Assembly (NCBI RefSeq): GCF_001311785.1
Contig: NZ_BBBX01000009.1
Span: 1 to 64,000 of the forward strand
DNA: 64,000 nt
Source: Lacticaseibacillus saniviri JCM 17471 = DSM 24301
Lineage (GTDB): Bacteria; Bacillota; Bacilli; Lactobacillales; Lactobacillaceae
Direction: 5' to 3'
The notes beneath the pieces are model-generated. The model was not told where the DNA came from, did not search any database, and was given only the letters and a program-made list of their open reading frames with translations. The number at the start of each line of letters is the position of its first letter. Within the stretch, counting starts at the first letter, position 1. Shown here piece by piece: positions 30,052-40,645 of the stretch. Both the position numbers and the translations under genes were made by a program.

Positions 30052-31488
30052 TTACGACTTAAAGTGCTTCGCGGCTTTCAGACGCTTTTGTTTGTTCTTT
30101 TTGTTCTTCCGAACCATGGAATTCATCGCCATTTTGCCTAAGCGACCCTGAATCCCATTGCCCATCAAACCTTCCATACCAGCAAAGTTCCCCTTGCTCA
30201 TCTGGTTCATCATCTTCTTGCTCTGATTGAACTGCTTGATCATGCGGTTGACTTCAGGGACGGGCCGGCCAGAACCAGCCGCAATCCGTCGGCGCCGTGA
30301 TGGGTTCAACAGATCAGGATCGGTCCGTTCAGCTTCCGTCATGGAGTACACAATCGCCTTCATGTGGGCAAAGTCTTTGGGGTCAACTTGCAAATTGGCC
30401 ACAGCGGGATTATTCGCCATCCCCGGAATCATCTTCAGGATGTCTTCCATGGGGCCCATATTACTGATTTGGTCCATCTGATCCAGGAAGTCGTTGAAAT
30501 CAAACGAGTTCTGTTGGATCTTTTCGGCCATTTCGGCAGCTTGTTTCTCATCGTAATTCTTCTGTGCCTTATCGATTAAGGTCAGCATGTCACCCATGCC
30601 CAGAATTCGATTGGCCATGCGGTCTGGATAGAAGACATCCAGCGCATCCATCTTTTCACCTTGCCCGACAAACTTGATTGGCTTACCGGTGACGGCACGA
30701 ATCGAGAGTGCAGCCCCACCACGGGTATCCCCGTCTAACTTGGTCAAGACGACCCCGGTGATGTCCAAACGCTTGTTAAAGCCTTCAGCCACTTCCGTTG
30801 CGGCTTGCCCGGTCATGCTATCGACCACCAGCAAGATTTCGTCAGGTTTAGCGAGTGCCTTGATGTTATCCAATTCGGTCATCAAGGTTTCATCGATCTG
30901 CAGACGACCAGCCGTATCGATAATCACATAGTCATTGTGTTGCAGCGCCGCTTGTGCCATCCCTTGCCGTACAATCTCAACGGGGTCCGTATCGGTTCCC
31001 ATATCAAAGACAGGCACCCCTAATTGGTCCCCAATTGTCTTTAATTGTTCGATCGCCGCTGGCCGGTAAACATCGGCCGCAATCAACAGTGGGCGTGCCT
31101 TTTCGTTTTCCATCAGGTAGCGAGACAATTTACCAACCGTGGTGGTTTTCCCGGCCCCTTGCAGCCCAGCCATCATGATCACGGTGGGGATGTGTGGCGA
31201 CTTGTTCAGTGGCACCGCACTCTCACCCATGGTCTTGGTCAGTTCATCGTTCACAATCTTGATGATTTGTTGGGCTGGCGTTAAGCTGTCCAGCACATCA
31301 GCACCGACCGCTTGTTCACGCACAGTCTTGACGAAGTCCTTGACCACGCCAAAATTGACGTCGGCTTCAAGCAATGCTAAGCGAATCTCACGCATTGCCT
31401 CGCGGACGTCTGCATCGGTAACCTTCCCCTTACGGCGTAACCCGGAGAACGCCTTTTGTAGCCGTTCTGATAATCCTTCAAATGCCAT
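30052..31488 (-). CDS. ffh: Signal recognition particle GTPase Ffh
   Basis: Ffh binds signal sequences of nascent membrane proteins and delivers them with FtsY to SecYEG. The NG domain shows GLQGAGKTTTVGKL, DTAGRLQIDE and TKLDGDTRGG; the C-terminal M domain is Met/Gln-rich (RMIKQFNQSKKMMNQMSKGN) with the conserved GSGRPVPEVNR helix. The frame is intact. It follows ylxM, the normal arrangement, and its partner gene ftsY is also in this window. Confidence 0.97.
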   Translation of the reverse strand: MAFEGLSERLQKAFSGLRRKGKVTDADVREAMREIRLALLEADVNFGVVKDFVKTVREQAVGADVLDSLTPAQQIIKIVNDELTKTMGESAVPLNKSPHIPTVIMMAGLQGAGKTTTVGKLSRYLMENEKARPLLIAADVYRPAAIEQLKTIGDQLGVPVFDMGTDTDPVEIVRQGMAQAALQHNDYVIIDTAGRLQIDETLMTELDNIKALAKPDEILLVVDSMTGQAATEVAEGFNKRLDITGVVLTKLDGDTRGGAALSIRAVTGKPIKFVGQGEKMDALDVFYPDRMANRILGMGDMLTLIDKAQKNYDEKQAAEMAEKIQQNSFDFNDFLDQMDQISNMGPMEDILKMIPGMANNPAVANLQVDPKDFAHMKAIVYSMTEAERTDPDLLNPSRRRRIAAGSGRPVPEVNRMIKQFNQSKKMMNQMSKGNFAGMEGLMGNGIQGRLGKMAMNSMVRKNKKNKQKRLKAAKHFKS

Positions 31489-31527
31489 AGTTGCCTCCTA
31501 TAAAACCGTTCATTTATTAGTTAATCG

Positions 31528-31868
31528 TTATTGCGCGGTTTGATCCGCGACACGCATGAGCAACTCGCTCAACTGCTCATCAGCAGGATACGTCTTGCGA
31601 ACATAGCGTGTCAATGCGTCCACCGCCTGATTTTGGGCCAAATAATTGGCATACAGATGTAATTTTTCTTCGTAAGCTTCCAGACTGGCCTCAGTGCGGC
31701 GGATGTTATCATAGACAGCCTGGCGAGAGACATCAAACTCTGTGGCAATCTCACCCAGTGAATAATCATCACCATAGTAGAGGGCCAAATAACTGTGCTG
31801 CTTATCTGTTAAGAGCGCACCGTAAAACTCAAAAAGTGAGTTCATGCGGTTATTTTTTCAATCTCCAT
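31528..31868 (-). CDS. ylxM: YlxM-family helix-turn-helix protein (frame break at N terminus)
   Basis: YlxM is a small sigma-like HTH protein encoded just ahead of ffh and reported to modulate SRP activity in streptococci. The body reads [36 protein letters not shown] followed by the recognition helix [15 protein letters not shown]. The usual start [13 protein letters not shown] is recovered from ATG at 31868 if one A is added to the A6 run near 31853; the internal ATG at 31845 lacks a good ribosome binding site. I therefore call the longer gene. Confidence 0.88.
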
Positions 31869-31910
31869 CGTTGTCCGTCCTTTACCGCGTTTTCGCGTTG
31901 TATCCCTATT

Positions 31911-31939
31911 AGGATACCGATATCTGGGGCACGCGTCAA
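31911..31939 (-). promoter_or_regulatory. Promoter of ylxM-ffh
   Basis: Minus-strand TTGACG (31939-31934), a 17-bp spacer, TATCCT (31916-31911), about 43 bases before the ylxM start. Confidence 0.65.
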
Positions 31940-32028
31940 TTCAATCCGGCAATTTATTCCGCTCACTGGTACCGTTCACTTTGATTTGTTGAATTCCTCA
32001 CAAAACAGATGCACACCGCTTTCAAACG

Positions 32029-32037
32029 TGCTAAACT
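32029..32037 (+). promoter_or_regulatory. Extended -10 promoter of the 104-residue membrane protein
   Basis: TGCTAAACT (32029-32037) matches the -10 block seen before rplS and asp23. No convincing -35 lies 17 bases upstream. Confidence 0.5.
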
Positions 32038-32066
32038 AAGGATAGTTTGAAATTGGAGGGAATATT

Positions 32067-32381
32067 ATGGTTGCAGCAGTACTATACTGGGGCGTCATCT
32101 GCGCCCTGATTGGATGGGGACTTTGGAATATCCTGTTCTCTATCATTTATGTGCATAACCATGAAAATGGCAACTTGTGGTTCTTCGCCATTCTCAATAC
32201 ACTCACGCTATTATTCGGTGCGATTTTTATGTGGGTCATGAACAATGCCGCATGGCAGAAGTACTGGTTCACAACAGGCACCGCAACAAGCCCCATTCTG
32301 GGTGGCTTGCTGATCGCTTACATCGTCTTAATCGTGCTCCAAGTGATCTTGGGCCGCGAACCTAAGGCTAAAGCAGCGTAA
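32067..32381 (+). CDS. Hypothetical membrane protein, 104 residues, three TM helices
   Basis: The protein has three hydrophobic segments (residues about 2-28, 38-58 and 74-95), separated by short loops including YVHNHENGN, and ends in a basic tail (GREPKAKAA). TGGAGGG precedes the ATG by 7 bases and a terminator follows, so it is a convincing single-gene unit on the plus strand. I do not recognise the family or a function. The GC and codon use look like the neighbours. Confidence 0.8.
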   Translation: MVAAVLYWGVICALIGWGLWNILFSIIYVHNHENGNLWFFAILNTLTLLFGAIFMWVMNNAAWQKYWFTTGTATSPILGGLLIAYIVLIVLQVILGREPKAKAA

Positions 32382-32389
32382 TTCATTTG

Positions 32390-32432
32390 AAGAGGCTGTG
32401 CCAATCCAATCGGGTTAGCACAGCCTCTTTTT
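32390..32432 (+). terminator. Terminator after the 104-residue membrane protein
   Basis: AAGAGGCTGTG and CACAGCCTCTT pair, followed by TTT on the plus strand. Confidence 0.85.
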
Positions 32433-32523
32433 GGTATTCACGGCCCAGTTGCGAGGCTTCATTTGCCGATTTTGTCCCATTGACGCGTACAATGGGCATT
32501 AATAATTCCACGAGGTGATCACA

Positions 32524-33311
32524 ATGAAATGGTTGAAACGAATCGGTATCGGATTGGGCGCCCTGCTCGCTGTCATGGGACTGTGGTATGGCCAGCTGCA
32601 ATACCGCACCCATGCGCTTGGCAATAATCACTTTGCCAGCAGCAATACCCCAACCCTGCTACTGGCGGGATACGCCGGCAATGCCTTGACGTATAGTGGC
32701 TTCATTCAGCGGATGCAGAGCGCAAATATCGCCCACCTGGCCCTCAAAATCACGGTCAGCACTAGCGGTCACATCAGCATGCAGCGCTTCGGCACACTCG
32801 ATGACAATGCCATGATTCAAGTGCTGTTTGATGCCAACAAAGACTACCAAAAAGAACAGGCGCAATTACCCCAGGTGCTGGCCTATCTCAAACAGCGCGG
32901 CGTCGCAAAAGTGAACCTGGTCGGCCACTCAATGGGTGGCGGTGTGGGCTTAGCAACAATTTTGGCGACCGCTAACAAAAACAATACCCAACCATCGCCC
33001 GCTTTGTGGCCATTGGCAGCCCGTTCACTGGTCTCGGCAATACCCCTGATAAACGCGCGTGCCCAATTAAAACCAGCCTCAAACAATTACCCGCAGGATT
33101 AAAAATCCTCAATATCGCGGGTGATGTGTTTGGGACTGGCGGTGATTTGGAAGTCGCGAGCGCAACCGTGTTTGGTATCGCACCATTGCTGCCCAAAACC
33201 GTTGACTATCGCCAAGCGAGAATTACAGGCGATGTCCTCACGGCCGAGCACAGCTTCCTACATGAGAATGCACAAGTTGATCAATTGATCAGTCAGTTTC
33301 TGTGGCGTTAG
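32524..33311 (+). CDS. Exported alpha/beta hydrolase, DUF915 family (one frame break)
   Basis: An N-terminal uncleaved signal or anchor (KRIGIGLGALLAVMGLWYG) precedes an alpha/beta-hydrolase domain with the nucleophile elbow GHSMGGGVGL and the early LLLAGYAGNALTYSGF oxyanion region. The DUF915 family is common in lactobacilli; substrates are unknown, and a surface esterase or lipase role is only inferred from the fold. The frame breaks near 32995 (restored PSPALWPLAAR becomes IARFVAIGSPFTGLGNTPD); the C-terminal part then continues to TAG at 33311. ATG at 32524 has GAGGTG upstream. The end overlaps ftsY tail-to-tail by 23 bp. Confidence 0.82.
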
Positions 33312-34305
33312 CGGGTTGATCAATTAAGCCCTTAAACAAGCCATAAACGAACTTGGTCGGATCAAAGACTTGAAGATCATCCATCTTTTCACCTAAACCA
33401 ACTAACTTCACGGGGACGTGAAGTTCATTACCGATAGCGAGCACAATTCCGCCCTTACCGGAACCATCCAACTTCGTCAGCACAATCCCGCTGATATCTG
33501 TTGTCTGATTGAATTCCTTGGCCTGACTCAAAGCGTTTTGCCCCGTCGTTGAATCGAGCACCAACAAGACTTCCTGTGGGGCGTCAGGCAATTCACGGAC
33601 GATAACCCGCTTGATTTTGTCGAGCTCCTTCATCAAATTAACCTTGTTTTGAAGGCGGCCCGCTGTATCGACCAATAACACGTCCACGTTGTCTTCTTTT
33701 GCTTGCTTGACGGCATCGAACACAACTGCGGCGGGATCGCCCCCAGCTTCCGTTGCGACCACAGGAACACCATCGCGGCGGCCCCATTCTTGCAACTGTT
33801 CGATGGCGCCGGCACGGAAGGTATCACCAGCGGCCAGCAAGACGGACTTGCCTTCTTCCTTCAGCTGATGGGCTAACTTCCCGATTGTCGTCGTTTTGCC
33901 GGCACCGTTCACACCAACAAAGAGAAAGACGGTTGGACCAGATTCCGCATAGTGCAAGCTATTGTCTTCTGAGTCCTCGGATTCCCCATAGAGATCGACT
34001 AACTTCTGCACAATCACTTGTGAGACCTCTTCAGGCTTCTTCACATTCTTTAACCGCACTTCTTCCCGCAGTTGATCACTGATTGTGACGGCTGTTTGAT
34101 AACCGACATCCGCTTCAATCAGCATCTCTTCAAGATCTTCAAAAAAGTCTTCATCGACCGTGCGGAAGTTGGCAAATAACGCGTTGAGTCGATCACTGAA
34201 ACTACTGCGGCTTTTCTCTAATCCCGCTTCATATTTATCTTCAGCAGGCGCTTCTTCGGGTTTATTACCCGTGAACGCCTGTTTAATTTTGTCAAATAAT
34301 CCCAT
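33289..34305 (-). CDS. ftsY: SRP receptor FtsY
   Basis: FtsY is the membrane-associated receptor that docks Ffh-ribosome complexes at SecYEG. The acidic N-terminal stretch is short (KPEEAPAEDKYEAG), then comes the NG domain with FVGVNGAGKTTTIGKL, DTAGRLQNKVNLM and TKLDGSGKGGIVLAI. At 338 residues and without breaks it is a normal Gram-positive FtsY. It follows smc by about 30 bp. Confidence 0.97.
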   Translation of the reverse strand: MGLFDKIKQAFTGNKPEEAPAEDKYEAGLEKSRSSFSDRLNALFANFRTVDEDFFEDLEEMLIEADVGYQTAVTISDQLREEVRLKNVKKPEEVSQVIVQKLVDLYGESEDSEDNSLHYAESGPTVFLFVGVNGAGKTTTIGKLAHQLKEEGKSVLLAAGDTFRAGAIEQLQEWGRRDGVPVVATEAGGDPAAVVFDAVKQAKEDNVDVLLVDTAGRLQNKVNLMKELDKIKRVIVRELPDAPQEVLLVLDSTTGQNALSQAKEFNQTTDISGIVLTKLDGSGKGGIVLAIGNELHVPVKLVGLGEKMDDLQVFDPTKFVYGLFKGLIDQPANATETD

Positions 34306-34336
34306 ATTGTGGTCTCCTTTTGGCTGTTTTACCAGA

Positions 34337-37300
34337 TTATTGCGCTTCGGGGTGGGCTTGATCGAGCTGCACCGCCATCATCTTTGAGACCCCGGATTCT
34401 TGCATGGTAACCCCCATATAGCATATCAGCAGCCACCATGGTCCCCTTCCGGTGCGTGATCACGATAAACTGAGTATCTGTTGCATAGTTGCGCAAGAAC
34501 TCACCAAATCGCGTCACATTGGCCTCATCGAGTGATGCTTCAACCTCATCCAGAATCGAGAACGGTACCGGATTGACTTGGATAATCGCAAAGAGTAAGC
34601 CAATCGCCGTCAGCGCGCGTTCGCCACCAGACAGCAGCGATAACCGTTGCAGTTTTTTGCCAGGCGGCTGGGCCGTGATCTCTAAGCCAGTATTCAACAA
34701 ATCATCAGGGTCCGTCAAGCTTAACGCCGCGTGTCCGCCGCCGAACATCTTCGGGAAGATGGTTTGAAAGGCAACATTTGTCGCATCAAAGGTGGTCTTA
34801 AACCGCTGAGCCACCTCATCATCGAGCTCACTCATTGTCGCTAACAACTGCGTTTTGGCCGCAATCAAATCATCGGCTTGTTGCGTCAAGAAATCAAAGC
34901 GCTCTTTGACTTCATCGTATTGTTCAATCGCCGCCAAATTGACAACGCCCAAGTCGTCGAGCCCGCGTTTCAAAAGCTTCAACTGACTGTTGAGTGCTGG
35001 CAAGGGTTGCACATCATCTGGTAGTGCGGCTTTTGCGGCCTCATAACTGGTCTGATACGTGGTGCTCAACCGATCCAGTTTTTGGTCCAGATTAATTTTG
35101 ATGCGGTTGGCATTGACCTGTTGCTGCTCAGAATCGGTTTGCGCTTGTTGACGTTGCTGATAGGCCGTGGTGATTTGCGCGGAAACTCGGCTGAGCTGCG
35201 TGCGGTTGCTTGCCTTGTCCTGAGTCAACTGGGTCTGTTGTTGCTTCAAGGCATCGAGTGCCTGATTCAATTCCTTAACAACCGCCTCATTGTTGGCACG
35301 TTCTTGTTCGGTTTCAACCGCACCCGATTTGATTGTCGCCATTCGTTGTTGAAGCGTCTTGGCCTTAGCGGTACTGCTGGCAAACTCGGACTGACGCTCT
35401 TTGCGCTCAATCGCCAACGCCTTGAGATCACCATTGATATCACTGAGTTCCTGTTGCAAGGCCTGCACTTTGACTTGCACATCGGCCTGTTCGAGTGTCG
35501 CATCTTCCAAAATCAGCTTGGTCTGCTCAATCTCGGCTTCGACCTTTTCTTTGGCTGCTGCTAACTTCTGTTGCTGGTCGCGCAACGTATCGTGTTGCTC
35601 GGCGAGATTATCTGTGGCCACCTCGGGTAACGCCTCAGCCGCAGCTTGGCGTTGCAGTTGCGTCAGCGCCTGTTGCGCTTGCTCGAGCTGTTCTTGTTTC
35701 AGATTCAAGGCGGCCTTACTTTGATTCAGGTTTTGTGTCAGCGGCACAATCGCTTCTCGCGCCTGTTCGAGCGCTTGTTGTTGGGTCACTAACTGCTCCT
35801 GCAGCTCACTGAGCTTAGCCTCCATGGTTGTAATCTGTTCGGCCAACTGCTTAGTTTCTTGCGTACGTGCCAGCGGTGAGCTGCCCTGTTGTTTGGTTTG
35901 GCCCCCGGTCATCGCGCCACCGGGGTTGAGAATATCGCCATCCAAACTCACAATGCGATAGCGATGACCTGTCAGATTGGCAATCGCAACGGCGGCATCC
36001 AAACTTTCCACGATAATCAGGCTGCCCACCAAGTTACTCATGATCGGCTGAATCGCATCAGGAAAACTGATGAGCTCTAGGCCAGTCCCGATAAAGCCCG
36101 GTTGGTTGGTCAGTGTTGCGCGAATATTGGCAGGCAATGGCCGTGGCCGAATCACCGATGCAGGTAAGAAGGTAGCCCGCCCCGCGCGTTGCTGCTTGAG
36201 CCACGTGATGGCCTGTTTGGCGGTCGCTTCATCGCGCGTTGCAATCGCCTGAAGGTTGGCCCCCAGCGCGAGATCAAAGGCTTGTTGATAGGCTTTAGGC
36301 ACCGTGATTAATTCGGCAATCGCACCGAGTAAGCCTTCAAAACGCTCGCGCTGTTTCAAGACGACACGCACGCCAGCATAGAAACCAGCATAGTCATCAT
36401 GTAATTCCATCAAGGTTTCGTAACGCGCTTTTGCGGCTTGTAAAATTCCGCTCGCCTTCTGGTAACCCGCCTGTGTGTCACTCACACGTTGGCTGAGTTT
36501 GGTGCCCTCACTGGTCCGTTGGTCAAAGGTCTGAGTGAGTTCCTTGACCTGCGCCGTAAGCGCCTGCTGTGCCTGTTGCAAGGTATCGACAGTCTCTTGG
36601 CGCTGTTTGATCTGGTCGTTGCGTTCCTGTAATCGACGCTGTTTAGCGGCATCTTGATTGGCAGACAACGCCATTTGCTTATCCAAATCAGCCAACTTGT
36701 TTCGCGTGTTGGCCTCTTGCTGCAAGATATCGATGTACCGCGCCTGAGCCGCATCCAACGTGTCCTGCAACTGCTTAGGATCAGTCACCAATTGCTGCTG
36801 CACCAGCGACTGTGTCAAGGCATCGCGCTTAGTCGTCAACTGCCGTTCTTGTTCCTGCAGCGTGGTGAGTTGCTGCTGTGCTGTCTGCGCCTGTTCCGTC
36901 AGTTGATCGTGTTGCAAGTTGAGATCTGCCAACGTCTGCTGCGCGTTTTGTGCACGCTCTGAAGACACATTAGCCGCACCGGCAATATTTTTCAGCCTTC
37001 ATGGACTTCGTCAAAATCTCATCGTTGACCGCCGTCAACTTGCCATCCAATTCCTGATCAACCGCTGTTAACTGATCGGACTGTGTTTCCAGGTGATCGA
37101 TTGTCTTTTTCAAATTCTTCAACGTCTGCTGCGTAGTTTGAATTTCTGCCTGCAGACTTGTTTGTTCCGTATCCAGCTGTGTAATCTCTAAAACAAGCGC
37201 TTGTTGTTCAACCTGCGCAAATTGATCACTCAACCGCTGATAATCCTTGGCAAGCGAGCGCTGTTCTTCCAGTGGTTCCAGTTGGCGTTTCAATTCGTGG

Positions 37301-37885
37301 GTAATATCATTGATGCGATCGAGATTATCCGTGGTCACAGCGAGCTCGCCGGTCGCTTTTTGTTTCTGTTGTTTGTACTTGTAGACGCCAGCCGCTTCCT
37401 CGATGATGCCGCGACGCTGTTCGGGTTTACTGTTGAAAAATTGCTTCAACGCGACCCTGTGAGATAAAGGCAAAACTCTCTTTGCCCAACCCCGAATCCA
37501 TGAACAGTTCGACGATATCCTTTAAGCGGACGGCCTGTTGGTTGAGATAAAATTCAGATTCCCCATCGCGATACAATCGCCGCGTGATGGTGACTTCTGT
37601 GGGTTGCTGCTTGAGATACCCATCACTGTTGTCAAAAATCATGGTGACTTCGGCCCGACTCAGCGGTTTGCGATCCGCCGTACCGGCAAAAATCACGTCA
37701 CCCATGCGTTCGCCACGCAAACTTTTGGCACTCTGTTCCCCTAAACACCAGCGAATGGCCTCAGTGATATTACTCTTACCACTACCGTTTGGTCCGACAA
37801 TGCCGGTTAATCCGGGCACAAATTCAATCACGGTTTTGTCCGCAAATGATTTGAACCCATTAATTTGTAAGCTTCGTAACTGCAT
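34337..37885 (-). CDS. smc: Chromosome segregation ATPase SMC (three frame breaks)
   Basis: SMC with ScpAB forms the condensin that organises the chromosome. The N-terminal head has GPNGSGKSNITEAIRW (Walker A); two long Gln/Glu/Leu-rich coiled coils flank a hinge (VVLKQRERFEGLLGAIAEL to SLDGDILNPGGAMTGG), and the C-terminal head has LSGGERALTAIGLLFA and PFSILDEVEASLDEAN. Frame breaks: near 37440 (T-run; restored VEAIFNSKPEQRRG), near 36995 (A-run; restored AGAANVSSERAQ) and near 34397, where an extra G sits in a G-run (restored MLYGVTMQESGVSKMM ... EAQ, stop at 34337). Total length of about 1183 residues is the family's usual. Confidence 0.95.
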
Positions 37886-37953
37886 GTTTTTCCGTCCACT
37901 TCGTTAAATTGTTTCAAAAACAGGGCCAGGCAATCTTGCCCGAGCCCCGATAA

Positions 37954-38651
37954 TTACGCCTGTTTGAGTCGCGCCAGTGCGGCAGCGGCTGCCGCTTGTT
38001 CCGCGGCCTTTTTATTTTTACCCTGACCTTGGCCTAAGACCACATCATCGATCGCCACTTCCACATGGAACTGTCGCTCGTGTGCTGGCCCATCTTCACC
38101 CAATAGGCGATAAGTAATCTGCACATCACCATCTTGCTGAGCGAATTCTTGCAGCGCTGTTTTGTGGTCCATCTCAGCGGAGAATTCACCGGCTTCGATA
38201 TGTGGAAAAATCACTTGTTCCACAAACTTGATGACGGCGCCGCGCCCTTGATCCAGATACAAGGCGCCGTTGAAGGCTTCAAACAAGTCCTCAAGTAAGG
38301 TCAATCGGGTTCGTGCCCCGGCTTGTTCCTCACCCTTACCGAGCTTAATGTACTGATCGAAGTGCGCTTCTTTTGAAAAACTGGAAAAACTACGTGTCTG
38401 CACAATCGCAGCCCGCATGCGGGTTAACTTACCCTCAGGCAGATCGGGATACTTGCGATACAGGTAGTCAGACACGGTGAGTTCGAGCACCGCGTCCCCC
38501 AGAAATTCCAATCTTTCGTTGTCCTTTAATCCTAATTCACGATGTTCATTAACGTACGAGGAGTGAGTGAATGCTTCGTCCAAATGGTGAGATCATTGAA
38601 CTCGATCCCGTAACGCTGTCTCAACTCACTGATAAACTCTGAAGCAACCAT
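37954..38651 (-). CDS. rnc: Ribonuclease III (one frame break)
   Basis: RNase III cuts double-stranded RNA, including 16S/23S precursors. The catalytic signature [14 protein letters not shown] is intact and a C-terminal double-stranded RNA binding domain ends [20 protein letters not shown]. One T is missing near 38585; restored, the N terminus is [20 protein letters not shown] then [20 protein letters not shown] at 38651 has AAGGGAG upstream. smc follows in the usual rnc-smc-ftsY order. Confidence 0.94.
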
Positions 38652-38679
38652 GCCGTTCTCCCTTCATTACTCTTGTTTC

Positions 38680-38685
38680 ATTATA
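38680..38685 (-). promoter_or_regulatory. -10 element before rnc
   Basis: Minus-strand TATAAT (38685-38680) lies about 29 bases before the rnc ATG, just after the opp terminator. The -35 is not obvious because the terminator stem occupies the region. Confidence 0.45.
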
Positions 38686-38696
38686 CTAGAGCCACA

Positions 38697-38726
38697 CAAA
38701 AAACCACCTGCTAGAGGTGGTTTTTC
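38697..38726 (-). terminator. Terminator after oppA
   Basis: AAACCACCT / AGGTGGTTT with CTAG loop and T-run on both strands. It separates the opp operon from rnc-smc-ftsY. Confidence 0.88.
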
Positions 38727-38740
38727 ATATGCGTTAGTGA

Positions 38741-40516
38741 TTACTTGGTTAATTCGATATTAGCGTAGTTAGCAACAGTTGTGTCGTTACTAATACTGTA
38801 ACCCTTAACCTTGTTGCTGACAGGTTCTACCTTTGTCCGGTAGAAGGTAGGAACTACAGCAGCTTGGTCAAGCATATACTTTTGCCATGCCTTGAAGGCC
38901 TTCACACGGTATGCAGAGTCTTCAGCCTTTTCGCTGTCGATATCATTCAACAACTTGGTGTTTTCAGCGGTTGCGAAACGACTGTAGTTGAATGGTGCCT
39001 TAGCAGAGAACAAGTCATATGGTGAAGGTTCGGATGAGAGTCCCCATGCAGCGGAGAAGACATCAATCCCCTTGTCATCGTTTTGAATCTTGTCGTAGAA
39101 GGAGTTGAATTCGATCAGACGACCTGTGGCTAACTTGACGCGCAAGCCAATCTTCTTCCATTGCTGGATGTAGTCTTGGGCGATTGGTTCAGCGGTTTCG
39201 CCGCCGGCCATTGAGGCAAAGTTGATAGTCAACTTCTTGCCATCAGGATCTGTCCGGTAACCATCGCTGCCCTTCTTGTAACCCGCATCATCCAATAACT
39301 TGTTGGCCTTCTTGATGTTCAAGGTATAACCCTTATCATCCAAGTGATAATCGCCGAATACTGGTGGAATCAAGGTTGTCCCACGTGGCCGTAAGCCGGC
39401 ATAGAACTTGGTTGAGATTTCATCGTTGTTCAACGCGTAGACCATGGCCTGGCGCAATGACTTATTGGCCATCTTGGCCTTGGCATCCATGACGTTTTCG
39501 CCCGTCTTGTCGTCCCACTTACCCAGCTTGAAGGCGATGTAACTGTAGGCGAGGTCTTGTTGACCTAAGTTGGTGTAGCCGTCTGACTTCTTCCAGTCGC
39601 TGAAGTTATCTTGTGGCATTTCACGCAAGACGTCATACTTCTTGTTCTTCAATGCTGAAGGTGCAGAAGCGCTTGACACGGTTTCTTCAGTAATCTTGCT
39701 TAGCTTGGGCTTTGGTCCGTAGTAGTACTTGTTAGGTACAAATTCAACGGATTGACCAGGAATGATCTTTGAGATAGCGTATGGCCCGAAGAAGAGAGGC
39801 TTCTTACGAATCTTGTCGCTAGACATCAAGTCCTTAAAGGCAACATCCTTCAAGTAATGATAAGGTGCCGCATTGGCCCAGATATAGCCGTTACCACCTT
39901 GCTTCATGCCAGGCTTCATTTCCTTGAAGTGAATCACAACGGTTTTGCCGTTGTCGCCGTCAGGCATTTCAAGGCCAGAAATTGTCTTGGCCTTACCCGC
40001 GTTGTATTCGGTCATCCCTTCAATGTTCTGAAGGGATTCCGTGTAACGTTGTGACTTGGTATCTGGATTGGCAATAATCTCATACGCATAGACGATATCG
40101 CGCGCGGTGACCGGTTGCCCATCGGACCACTTCACATTGTCCTTCAACGTGATGGTTGCGGTCTTGGCCTTTTGATCGAGTTTCTGTGTTGCCGCACCCT
40201 TATCATTGATAGTGAAGTCCTTGTCAGTCCCAAAAAGTGCCTCAGAAGCTGGTGTCATAAAATCGGCATCAAAGTTATCGGTATACAATTCTTCGTTAAA
40301 GACACCTTTGAATGGGGAATCATTAACAATCCCAATCGATAAAGTGCCCCCCTTTTCAACAGAGCCTGAACCCTTTGAAGTAATGGGAAATGATAACTTC
40401 GTCGTTGAACCATTAGAACTGGATGAGGAGTTGCTGCTCTTTGAACCACATGCTGCTAACGTCAGAACCAGTGCTGTTGAAAGCAGCACCATTCCAATTT
40501 TAGAACGTTTCTTCAT
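38741..40516 (-). CDS. oppA: Oligopeptide ABC transporter substrate-binding lipoprotein
   Basis: The 591-residue protein is a cluster C (DppA/OppA-type) solute-binding protein. Its N terminus is a lipoprotein signal, MKKRSKIGMVLLSTALVLTL followed by the lipobox LAAC, with the Cys at residue 23, then a Ser/Asn-rich linker. The body has KWSDGQPVTARDIVYAYE and the late PSPYDLFSAKAPFNYSRFAT region. It captures peptides outside the membrane for OppBCDF. The frame is intact. A separate strong promoter lies in the 129-bp gap after oppC, so it can be made in excess over the permease. Confidence 0.94.
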   Translation of the reverse strand: MKKRSKIGMVLLSTALVLTLAACGSKSSNSSSSSNGSTTKLSFPITSKGSGSVEKGGTLSIGIVNDSPFKGVFNEELYTDNFDADFMTPASEALFGTDKDFTINDKGAATQKLDQKAKTATITLKDNVKWSDGQPVTARDIVYAYEIIANPDTKSQRYTESLQNIEGMTEYNAGKAKTISGLEMPDGDNGKTVVIHFKEMKPGMKQGGNGYIWANAAPYHYLKDVAFKDLMSSDKIRKKPLFFGPYAISKIIPGQSVEFVPNKYYYGPKPKLSKITEETVSSASAPSALKNKKYDVLREMPQDNFSDWKKSDGYTNLGQQDLAYSYIAFKLGKWDDKTGENVMDAKAKMANKSLRQAMVYALNNDEISTKFYAGLRPRGTTLIPPVFGDYHLDDKGYTLNIKKANKLLDDAGYKKGSDGYRTDPDGKKLTINFASMAGGETAEPIAQDYIQQWKKIGLRVKLATGRLIEFNSFYDKIQNDDKGIDVFSAAWGLSSEPSPYDLFSAKAPFNYSRFATAENTKLLNDIDSEKAEDSAYRVKAFKAWQKYMLDQAAVVPTFYRTKVEPVSNKVKGYSISNDTTVANYANIELTK

Positions 40517-40579
40517 ACGCTTTACCCTCCTAAAGTTAAACCACTAACGCCTTTTTAATTGGTTTATAAGTATACATAA

Positions 40580-40608
40580 GTTATAACATGCTTAAAAATA
40601 AGTGTCAA
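40580..40608 (-). promoter_or_regulatory. Internal promoter of oppA
   Basis: Minus-strand TTGACA (40608-40603), a 17-bp spacer, TATAAC (40585-40580). The consensus -35 makes it one of the best promoters in the window. Confidence 0.75.
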
Positions 40609-40645
40609 TAAATGAGTAAAATCAAATAATTATTTTGATACCCGC

